Of a DNA stretch of 6,943 nucleotides, positions 1 through 6,397 are shown piece by piece (the first letter of the stretch is position 1; each line of letters opens with the position of its first letter). The notes beneath the pieces are model-generated. The model was not told the origin of the DNA. It made no database searches and saw nothing but the letters and a program-made list of their open reading frames with translations. The translations under genes were made by a program, and so were the position numbers. The DNA is from Ignavibacteriota bacterium (GTDB lineage Bacteria; Bacteroidota; Ignavibacteria; Tepidaquicellales; Tepidaquicellaceae): contig PNBM01000221.1 of NCBI GenBank assembly GCA_003135995.1, positions 4,254 through 11,196 on the forward strand. The letters are read 5' to 3'.

Positions 1-642
1 GAAGGATTTGCAAAATGGGTAAAGTTACATCTGGTATTTGGTTTTAAATCTGCAATCGGAAATATCTTAATTGATATAAATACAAGAATTGACATATTGG
101 TTCTCGGACTGTTTGTTTCTGAAAAAAGTATCGGGATTTACGGATTTGCAATTATGATTGTAGAAGGTTTTAGTCAACTATCACTTGTTTTCAGGAATAA
201 TATTAACCCGGTATTGACCAAATATAGAATAGACAAAAGTGATAAACAGCTTGAATCTTTGATTAAAAAGGGAAGAAACTGGTATTATGTTTCGGTCATA
301 CCATTATGTATAATAATGATAATTATTTACCCGTTTATTATTAATATTCTGAATCTTGATAAAATTTATCTTGAAGGTCAGCTTGCATTCAATATCCTGA
401 TGTTTGGTTTGATTTTTAGCATCGGTTATCATCCTTTCCAGATGATATTAAATCAAACAGGTTTCCCGGGTTATCAATCTGTTTTTTTCTCTTCTGTTTT
501 TTTGACAAATCTGATATTAAATTTTCTATTTATTCCACTGATGGGAATAAACGGTGCTGCACTTGCAACCGCAATAACATTCGTGTCAATCATTTTATAT
601 CTGAAAATATTGACTTATAAATCTTTGAGAATTAAAATATAA
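1..642 (+). CDS. Wzx-type polysaccharide flippase, C-terminal half (5' end outside window)
   Basis: This is the end of an inner-membrane transporter of the Polysacc_synt/MATE-like family, which flips lipid-linked oligosaccharide repeat units to the periplasmic face. The frame is open from base 1 and closes at TAA 640-642, giving 213 residues. Family members usually have about 420-500 residues, so roughly half is missing. The internal TTG at 97 is not the start, because the residues before it (such as NTRID at 27-31) continue the conserved pattern 'NxRxDxxxLGxxxS...GxYxxA'. Further on come hydrophobic spans around residues 93-112, 126-145 and 165-205. The last span carries NFLFIPLMGINGAALATAI (174-192), a typical ending for these flippases. 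The polymerase-like gene follows after 8 bases, as in Wzx/Wzy loci. The family call is firm. The substrate cannot be read from the sequence. Confidence 0.85.
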   Translation, partial: EGFAKWVKLHLVFGFKSAIGNILIDINTRIDILVLGLFVSEKSIGIYGFAIMIVEGFSQLSLVFRNNINPVLTKYRIDKSDKQLESLIKKGRNWYYVSVIPLCIIMIIIYPFIINILNLDKIYLEGQLAFNILMFGLIFSIGYHPFQMILNQTGFPGYQSVFFSSVFLTNLILNFLFIPLMGINGAALATAITFVSIILYLKILTYKSLRIKI

Positions 643-650
643 ATTTTATT

Positions 651-2216
651 GTGCGTTTTAATTTTATAAAATATCTAAAAGATAAACTGAGAGGGGAATC
701 GGAGTATAATGTTCTATCCGAAACCTTCGCTATGATTTTTCTTTTTATTTTAAGTGTTTTTATGGTTTATTTAGCTCCTGTAGGTTTTGATAAAATATTC
801 TTCGGCTTGCTTTTTTTTACTATATGGTTTTCAAAGAGAGATTATTTTTGGTTTGCTTTTTTTATTATCTTAGCGTTTACACCTGGAGGTTTTTTTACTG
901 AAAATTCTTCGGAGGCTGTAAGGCGATTACCTTTATTTACTTTATTGCCAAAAGCTTCTTTCGCTTTGTTTGATATTTTTCTAATATTAATGTTTATAAA
1001 AGCTATTATTAAAGGTAAAAGACCCAGGCTAAAGGATGTATATAATTTGAAATTAATGTTAATTTTGTTGCTGTCACTTTCATTTGTAACAGTTTATTTT
1101 GGAATGACTTTGACAAAATTTACAAATCAAACTTTAAGGGGTTTATTCTTTTATACATTTATTTACTCTCTTCCTGCCCTGATGCATAAAAAAGAAGACA
1201 TTTATAAATTTATGTATCTTTTTTTCCCTTTTGTTTTCTTTGAAATTATTTCCCAGTTTTACCTTTTATATACCGGTGCGGATCTTATAACACTCATCAA
1301 CCCGGTTACTGTTTTAACTCTTTCTGAGGATCTCCTTATAGGCGGAATCAGACCTGTTGCGAACGGTTATGCAGTTGTGATTTCGGCTTTCATTTTCGCT
1401 TTCGTTTTCCTTGAGAATAAGGATAAATTATCATCCCGTTATTATATACTTACAGTGATTTTTTTAAGTTCACTTTCAATATTTATATCGGCAACCCGAC
1501 AGTCTATAATTATGCTGCTTTTCATGTTTTCTCTTTATTTCTTTTTTATGAGCAAACGCCGTTCAAATTTGACTATTCAATTATTTTTTGTAATATTATT
1601 TTTCATTTTGATTTTGGATTATGTTAATGTCTGGGATTTGAATAAAATTATCGGGGGTTCAATTGAAAGGTTATTCGGTGCAGTCGGAGTTAAAAACGGG
1701 ACTGTAACAGCTGAAGATACTCTCGACTATAGACTAACAGAGAGATTTCCTAAGTTACTTGAAGCAATAAAAGGAAGCTTATTTCTCGGCTATGGTTTCT
1801 CGGATAAGTTTTTTGAATATTATGACGGGCATTTGGGTGGTGTATTAGTTGGTCTTTTGCAGGTTGGGGTTCTGGGCTATTGTTTTATAATTTATTTTAT
1901 CGTAAATATATTTCTCGTTAATTATCATTATATAAAACTTCTCAAGCCGGATAACAGTTACGTTATGGGAATCAAGGTTATGACTATGGGGCTTGCAGGA
2001 TTCGCACTTGTGAATATTTTTATCGACCCAATCTTTGTTTACAATGTCTTCGCTCAACCTCAGGAATTTTTCATATTGCTTTTGATATGTTCAATGTTCA
2101 TCCACTACGGAAAAAAGGAATATGCTCTTAAATATAAGACCATTATGATTAATAAACGTACTAAAAACAGGTTATTTATCGAACGACCTGTATTAAACAG
2201 AAAATTGGATACATAA
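651..2216 (+). CDS. Wzy-type O-antigen polymerase / O-antigen ligase family membrane protein
   Basis: This 521-residue protein is very hydrophobic, with about 12-14 predicted membrane spans between residues 24 and 487. Its topology and motifs fit the Wzy_C (O-antigen polymerase/ligase) superfamily. SATRQS (280-285) sits between two spans. A large loop (about 325-395) then leads into GYGFSDKFF (380-388) and a His (H394) followed by GGVLVGLLQVGVLG, resembling the family pattern 'GxG...H...L...GxxG'. Such proteins join lipid-linked repeat units in the periplasm, or transfer polymer to lipid A core. Its place directly after a flippase gene favours the polymerase role. The start is GTG 651: an in-frame TAA at 633-635 blocks anything further upstream, and the next ATG (732) would remove 27 hydrophilic residues just before the first span. 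No Shine-Dalgarno sequence is visible. The C-terminal tail (about 488-521) is basic and probably cytoplasmic. Wzy and WaaL cannot be told apart by sequence reading alone. Confidence 0.8.
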   Translation: MRFNFIKYLKDKLRGESEYNVLSETFAMIFLFILSVFMVYLAPVGFDKIFFGLLFFTIWFSKRDYFWFAFFIILAFTPGGFFTENSSEAVRRLPLFTLLPKASFALFDIFLILMFIKAIIKGKRPRLKDVYNLKLMLILLLSLSFVTVYFGMTLTKFTNQTLRGLFFYTFIYSLPALMHKKEDIYKFMYLFFPFVFFEIISQFYLLYTGADLITLINPVTVLTLSEDLLIGGIRPVANGYAVVISAFIFAFVFLENKDKLSSRYYILTVIFLSSLSIFISATRQSIIMLLFMFSLYFFFMSKRRSNLTIQLFFVILFFILILDYVNVWDLNKIIGGSIERLFGAVGVKNGTVTAEDTLDYRLTERFPKLLEAIKGSLFLGYGFSDKFFEYYDGHLGGVLVGLLQVGVLGYCFIIYFIVNIFLVNYHYIKLLKPDNSYVMGIKVMTMGLAGFALVNIFIDPIFVYNVFAQPQEFFILLLICSMFIHYGKKEYALKYKTIMINKRTKNRLFIERPVLNRKLDT

Positions 2217-2217
2217 T

Positions 2218-3948
2218 TTGTTTAATCTGATAAAAAAATATTATTTAATAATATCTGTTACCCTTGCAGGAACAATTGCCGGATTATTATTTTACTTGAA
2301 TTTATATTCTATCCTGACTTATCTTGCTCCTGACCACGAAGTAAAAGCACATCTCGTCAGCGAAGTCGGTCATTATGTTATTACTTTATACACTTTGTTT
2401 GTTTTAATGATAATTATTTTTTCTTTAAGAAATATATTTGTCTGGCTTAGATTAAAAATTTTATCTGCAATAAGGGGCATTCGTATTGATTTCAGTAAGT
2501 TTGAAAATATTCTAATTATTATTTTGTTCATGTATATTCTTATATCATCTTTTATCACAGTTTTTAGTTTCGATATTAGTACAGATGAAGCCACATATAT
2601 TTACACAATACAACATTATTATGAACATGGAGTATTCCTGTATAAAACAACCGGCAATGAATTTTTGATTCCAAAGGATATGTTTGGACAAAATCTTATA
2701 GTTATGCTTATAAAACCATTTACAGAATTCTCGGTTTATATTCCAAGACTAATATCTTATTTCTACTCAATTGCTGTTTTATTCCTACTATTTTTCATAA
2801 TACTTAAAAATTACAAAAAAACAGCTTCACTCGTATTTCTTGTTTTATTTGCCGCATACCCGGGGTTTATGTTTATATCAGGTTCTTCTTTTGGTGAAAA
2901 TATCGGAATATTTTATTTAATGATCGGTCTGATACTTTATTCCAAATTTCAATCAAACGAAAAGTATCCGTATTTGATTTTGTCATCCGTTTTTATTTCA
3001 GTTGCGATTTTAACAAAACTCCAGTTGGGATTCTTTATATACGTCGGATTCGGGATTTTAATTATTATAAATTTTTTTAAAAACGAAAAATTATCTTCTG
3101 AAATAAAATTATTGGTGATTACAGCAATCTTCACGGTCCTGATACTTATGATATTTTTCATCTCATTATACGACATTATAGAAGTTAAAAGAGTTTTAGC
3201 GACATTTTTCCTGGTTGGCTCAAGCGGTGTTGCTCCCTCGGAACCATTGATTACTTCTTTCATTAATTTTGAAAGGTTTTTCAATTTTCAGACGATTCTT
3301 CTTGCAAGCTTGAGCACAGCATATTTCCTGATGCGGAAATATAAAAAAAGTTATATAGAAAGATTAGTATTTTCCGTTGTTATTGTGAATGCAATTTGGT
3401 TTGTCCTTCTCAAAGGACACGGGTTCAGGTTTATGTATTTTGCACAATTTGGATTAATGCTTGTTTCGGTTGTACCAATTACAAAATTATTTATAAATAA
3501 TGAAAATCCGGTTTATAGAAAAATTATAGTTTTATTTCTTTCTTTCTTCTTAACATTAGGCATCATACAAAATACCACATTAACTCTTGATGGTGTCAGT
3601 AATAATGCCCTTATTTATTTAAACGGCAATAATCCGTTTAAAACCTATCATAAGTTTGTTAAAAACAATGACCAGAAAGAGTTTTATGAGATTTTAAAAA
3701 ATTACATTACTGAAAAGGATGATGTATTTCTTATTGGCGCTGAATCTGAATTAATGGCTCATATTCCGAATAAATTTTTTGTGATAGATCCTGATAATTT
3801 TAATGCCGGTAATTTTTCGGGGAAATATGTTATTTATACTGCAATAAACACGCAACTGGATATAAATCAAATTTACGAACCGTTTATTAAAAACAATTGT
3901 GTGCTTATTTTTAAAAAGGGTGATTACTGTCTTTATAAAATAAAATAA
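2218..3948 (+). CDS. GT-C fold membrane glycosyltransferase, PMT/ArnT-like (GT39/GT83-type)
   Basis: This 576-residue integral membrane protein probably transfers a sugar from a polyprenyl-phosphate donor on the periplasmic side of the inner membrane. After three hydrophobic segments (about 8-34, 53-76, 97-118) comes the acidic loop DISTDEATY (119-127). This matches the GT-C first-loop signature, in which D/E residues act in catalysis and metal binding. Further spans follow (about 173-196, 203-220, 227-241, 251-285, 297-318, 355-371, 382-398, 405-425, 433-450). HGFRFMYF (401-408) resembles the late-loop 'GxRY' region of PMT-like enzymes. The last 120 or so residues form a soluble, probably periplasmic domain. 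The start is TTG 2218, one base after the preceding stop. An in-frame TAA at 2194-2196 leaves no ATG or GTG upstream, and the first internal ATG (residue 64) would delete the first span. The superfamily call is good. Donor and acceptor are unknown. Confidence 0.72.
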   Translation: MFNLIKKYYLIISVTLAGTIAGLLFYLNLYSILTYLAPDHEVKAHLVSEVGHYVITLYTLFVLMIIIFSLRNIFVWLRLKILSAIRGIRIDFSKFENILIIILFMYILISSFITVFSFDISTDEATYIYTIQHYYEHGVFLYKTTGNEFLIPKDMFGQNLIVMLIKPFTEFSVYIPRLISYFYSIAVLFLLFFIILKNYKKTASLVFLVLFAAYPGFMFISGSSFGENIGIFYLMIGLILYSKFQSNEKYPYLILSSVFISVAILTKLQLGFFIYVGFGILIIINFFKNEKLSSEIKLLVITAIFTVLILMIFFISLYDIIEVKRVLATFFLVGSSGVAPSEPLITSFINFERFFNFQTILLASLSTAYFLMRKYKKSYIERLVFSVVIVNAIWFVLLKGHGFRFMYFAQFGLMLVSVVPITKLFINNENPVYRKIIVLFLSFFLTLGIIQNTTLTLDGVSNNALIYLNGNNPFKTYHKFVKNNDQKEFYEILKNYITEKDDVFLIGAESELMAHIPNKFFVIDPDNFNAGNFSGKYVIYTAINTQLDINQIYEPFIKNNCVLIFKKGDYCLYKIK

Positions 3949-3954
3949 AATTAA

Positions 3955-4734
3955 ATGAAAGTTATTATACTTTGCGGTGGTCAGGGGTATAGGCTCAGAG
4001 AGGAAACAGAATATATTCCCAAACCTATGGTCGAAATAGGCGGAAGGCCTATTTTGTGGCATATTATGAAGTTATATTCTCATTACGGCTTTAATGATTT
4101 CATACTCGCCCTGGGGTATAAGGGTGATAGTATTAGAAATTATTTTCTAAATTACAAAGTTTACAATAATGATTTTACAATATCTTTAGGCAAAGATAAA
4201 AATATAACTTTTTACAAATCCAATGAAAATTATAACTGGAATGTAACTATGGTTGAGACCGGTGAAGACTCTATGACAGGATTCAGATTAAAACTTTGCG
4301 GAAAATATATTAAAGAAAATAATTTCATGCTGACATACGGGGACGCTGTAGCAGATATTAATATAAAAAAACTTCTTGAGTTTCATAAAAAACAGAACAC
4401 CCTTGGTACAGTCACAGGCGTATTTCCTCCTTCAAGATTCGGCGACCTTGTCGTTAAGGAAAATCTTGTCAGGCATTTCAAAGAAAAACAGGCCGATTTT
4501 AAAAAACAGAATCCCATTAATGGCGGTTTTTTTGTTTTCAAAAAAGAGTTTTTAAAAATTATTCCCGCCGAACCCGATTGTGACCTTGAAAAATATCCTA
4601 TGAATGTTTTAACGGGCAAGAACCAATTATCAATATACAAACACAACGGATTCTGGCAATGTATGGATACTTATAGAGATTATTTATATTTAAACAAGCT
4701 GTGGAAAAAAAATCCAGAATGGAAAATATGGTAA
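3955..4734 (+). CDS. rfbF: Glucose-1-phosphate cytidylyltransferase
   Basis: RfbF joins CTP and alpha-D-glucose 1-phosphate to give CDP-glucose and pyrophosphate, the entry step to CDP-6-deoxysugars. The protein has 259 residues, the normal size (the Salmonella enzyme has 257). The nucleotide-binding N-terminus is clear: LCGGQGYRLREET (6-18), then PKPMVEIGGRPILWHIMK (22-39). Others seen are NVTMVETGEDSMTGFRL (96-112), the metal-binding YGDAVAD (128-134, Asp130), PINGGFFVF (187-195) and GFWQCMDTYRD (232-242, Asp238). Several usually conserved positions differ: Tyr12 replaces the Thr of 'GTRL', Ala131 replaces Gly of 'GDGVAD', Phe110 replaces Gly of 'SMTGG', and Gln179 replaces Pro of 'EKP'. 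The ATG at 3955 lies six bases after the previous stop, in an A-rich sequence without a Shine-Dalgarno. The next gene, rfbG, makes the next enzyme and overlaps this 3' end. The family assignment is very sure. Nucleotide specificity is assumed from the family. Confidence 0.95.
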   Translation: MKVIILCGGQGYRLREETEYIPKPMVEIGGRPILWHIMKLYSHYGFNDFILALGYKGDSIRNYFLNYKVYNNDFTISLGKDKNITFYKSNENYNWNVTMVETGEDSMTGFRLKLCGKYIKENNFMLTYGDAVADINIKKLLEFHKKQNTLGTVTGVFPPSRFGDLVVKENLVRHFKEKQADFKKQNPINGGFFVFKKEFLKIIPAEPDCDLEKYPMNVLTGKNQLSIYKHNGFWQCMDTYRDYLYLNKLWKKNPEWKIW

Positions 4735-5837
4735 AGACTTTCGACAGGCTGGCTTCCTTTTATAAAGGTAAAAAAATATTTTTAACCGGTCATACAGGTT
4801 TTAAAGGTTCCTGGCTGTCAATATGGCTGAATGAACTGGAAGCCGAAATATACGGGTATGCACTTAAGCCGGATACCATCCCGAATAATTATCATTTATG
4901 CAATCTGCAAAATTTAATTCCCGGTGAGTTTAACGATGTAAAGAATTATGTTGTTCTGAAAAAAGCTTTAACAGATTTCCAGCCTGAATTGGTTTTTCAT
5001 CTCGCCGCACAACCCCTGGTGAGAAAGTCATATAAAGACTCTAAATATACATTTGATACGAATATAAACGGAGTAACGAATTTACTGGAATCAATCAAAG
5101 AAATAAAGTCCGTGAAAGCAGTTGTAATTATTACCAGTGATAAATGTTACATGAACAAAGAATCGGTTAAAGGATACACTGAGGATGATGCACTCGGAGG
5201 AGATGACCCTTACAGCGCCAGTAAAGCCTGCGCAGAAATTATTTCTAATTCTTATTATAAATCATTTTTTAAAAATAAACAGGTTGGTGTAGGCACTGCA
5301 CGTGCAGGAAATGTTATTGGCGGGGGTGATTGGTCGGAAGACAGGATAATACCCGATTTAATCAGAGCAATTAGTAAAAAAGAAGAAATACTTATCAGAA
5401 ATCCTCATTCTGTAAGACCCTGGCAGCATGTGCTTGAATCCTTGTCAGGATATTTATTATTGGCAATCAATTTGTACGAAAATCCGGATGAATATTCGGG
5501 TGCATATAACTTCGGACCGGCAAAAGAAAAAATAATGGATGTTATAACATTAATTAATGAATCTTTTAATTTGTGGGGAATAGAACCAACCGTCAAAATC
5601 GAAAATAATTTTGACAATTTACTGCGTGAAACAAATTATCTGATGCTCGAATGGGGCAAAGCAAAAAGCAAACTCGGTTGGAATCCTGTATGGAACGTAG
5701 ATACCGCTTTATTCAATACAATTAACTGGTATAAAAAATATTATGACGGAGAAAAAAATATTATTGAAATTTGTAAAATTAATATTGAACAATATAATGA
5801 AGATGCATCAAGAACAAATGTGAATGCGTTATTATGA
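4719..5837 (+). CDS. rfbG: CDP-glucose 4,6-dehydratase
   Basis: RfbG converts CDP-glucose to CDP-4-keto-6-deoxyglucose using bound NAD. It is an extended short-chain dehydrogenase/reductase. Numbering from the ATG at 4719 gives 372 residues, close to the family size. The NAD-binding glycine motif is TGHTGFKGSW (23-32). The active site shows TSDKCY (139-144; Thr139, Asp141, Lys142) and the SDR Tyr-Lys pair in YSASK (Tyr165, Lys169). Family hallmarks HLAAQPLVRKSY (94-105), RAGNVIGGGDW (195-205) and RPWQHVLESLSGY (233-245) are all present. All residues expected for activity appear intact. The start is uncertain: the frame also offers GTG 4701 and ATG 4728. ATG 4719 is preferred because it gives the 'MEN...F..YKGKK' type of N-terminus usual before the Rossmann strand. 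With it, the gene overlaps rfbF by 16 bases. The downstream gene overlaps its stop codon by four bases. Confidence 0.95.
   Translation: MENMVKTFDRLASFYKGKKIFLTGHTGFKGSWLSIWLNELEAEIYGYALKPDTIPNNYHLCNLQNLIPGEFNDVKNYVVLKKALTDFQPELVFHLAAQPLVRKSYKDSKYTFDTNINGVTNLLESIKEIKSVKAVVIITSDKCYMNKESVKGYTEDDALGGDDPYSASKACAEIISNSYYKSFFKNKQVGVGTARAGNVIGGGDWSEDRIIPDLIRAISKKEEILIRNPHSVRPWQHVLESLSGYLLLAINLYENPDEYSGAYNFGPAKEKIMDVITLINESFNLWGIEPTVKIENNFDNLLRETNYLMLEWGKAKSKLGWNPVWNVDTALFNTINWYKKYYDGEKNIIEICKINIEQYNEDASRTNVNALL
5834..5837 (+). promoter_or_regulatory. ATGA stop/start overlap coupling rfbG to the epimerase gene
   Basis: The epimerase ATG (5834-5836) shares bases with the rfbG stop TGA (5835-5837). The upstream bases contain no purine-rich Shine-Dalgarno sequence, so reinitiation by ribosomes finishing rfbG is the likely way the epimerase is translated. 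The coupling itself is inferred; the overlap is seen directly. Confidence 0.7.
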
Positions 5838-6397
5838 AAATCAAAGAAAGAAAAATAAAGGGCGTTTACGAAATTGAATTAAATCCTTCTATTGATGATA
5901 GAGGATATTTCATGAGAACATACGATAAAATCCTGTTCAAAGATTTCGGTCTCGATAAAATCTGGGTACAGGAGAATCATTCAAAGACGAATGGGATAAA
6001 TACGATAAGAGGCTTGCATTTCCAGCTGCCCCCGTTTTCTGAAACAAAACTTATACGTTGCATCAGGGGGAAAGTACTTGATGTATATGTTGATTTGAGG
6101 AAGGATTCACAAACTTTTTCTCAATGGGAAAGCATTGAACTTTCGGAAGATAATTTTAAATCAATTTTTATACCCGCAGGTTTTGCTCACGGATTTTGTA
6201 CTAAATCAGAAATAAGTGAAGTAATTTATAAAGTTGATAATATTTATAATAAAGATTTTGAAAATGGAATAATCTGGAATGACAAAACACTAAAAATTGA
6301 TTGGCAAAATAACAATCCGGTCTTATCTGAAAAAGATTCAGCATTAATGACATTTAAAGAATTTGTACAAAAACATCATTCAATTGAATCAGAATAA
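5834..6397 (+). CDS. rfbC: RfbC/RmlC-type 4-keto-6-deoxysugar nucleotide 3,5-epimerase
   Basis: This is a 187-residue cupin of the dTDP-4-dehydrorhamnose 3,5-epimerase family (usual length about 180-190). It inverts C3 and/or C5 of a nucleotide-linked 4-keto-6-deoxyhexose. Family motifs run in order: DDRGYFMRTY (21-30), QENHSKTNGINTIRGLHFQ (46-64), ETKLIRCIRGKVLDVYVDLR (70-89), FIPAGFAHGF (112-121), YKVDNIYN (132-139), WNDKTLKIDW (148-157) and SEKDSA (165-170). The catalytic His62 and Asp168, phosphate-contacting Lys72 and candidate acid Tyr132 are all kept, so an active enzyme is expected. In dTDP-rhamnose loci this gene travels with rmlA/B/D. Here its partners are rfbF and rfbG, so the likely substrate is CDP-4-keto-6-deoxyglucose (inference from context). 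The ATG overlaps the rfbG stop as ATGA. It may catalyse only one of the two epimerisations, as some family members do. Confidence 0.88.
   Translation: MKIKERKIKGVYEIELNPSIDDRGYFMRTYDKILFKDFGLDKIWVQENHSKTNGINTIRGLHFQLPPFSETKLIRCIRGKVLDVYVDLRKDSQTFSQWESIELSEDNFKSIFIPAGFAHGFCTKSEISEVIYKVDNIYNKDFENGIIWNDKTLKIDWQNNNPVLSEKDSALMTFKEFVQKHHSIESE

Noticed and set aside
97..99. TTG as the start of the flippase gene
   Set aside because: The frame stays open to base 1, and the 32 residues before the TTG continue the flippase pattern (NTRID motif and a hydrophobic span), so the gene begins upstream of the window.
481..509. T-rich runs in the flippase gene as a phase-variation tract
   Set aside because: The runs are about seven T and interrupted. 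They encode ordinary Phe-rich membrane sequence, and similar tracts occur throughout the membrane-protein genes.
1845..2057. Open reading frame on the minus strand
   Set aside because: It lies wholly inside the polymerase-like gene, has no family resemblance or start signal, and looks like an antisense shadow. The same holds for the minus-strand frames at 2373-2594, 2949-3284, 3751-4062, 4383-4646 and 5405-5617.
3941..3960. Possible promoter or terminator between the GT-C gene and rfbF
   Set aside because: The gap is only six bases of A/T-rich sequence. No inverted repeat followed by a T run is visible, and AT-richness alone is not evidence for a promoter in this DNA.
5834..6397. A dTDP-L-rhamnose locus (rmlABCD)
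   Set aside because: Only the epimerase fits. The nucleotidyltransferase has RfbF (cytidylyltransferase) motifs such as GFWQCMDT, the dehydratase is RfbG (TGHTGFKGSW, TSDKCY) rather than RmlB, and no rmlD is present in the window.
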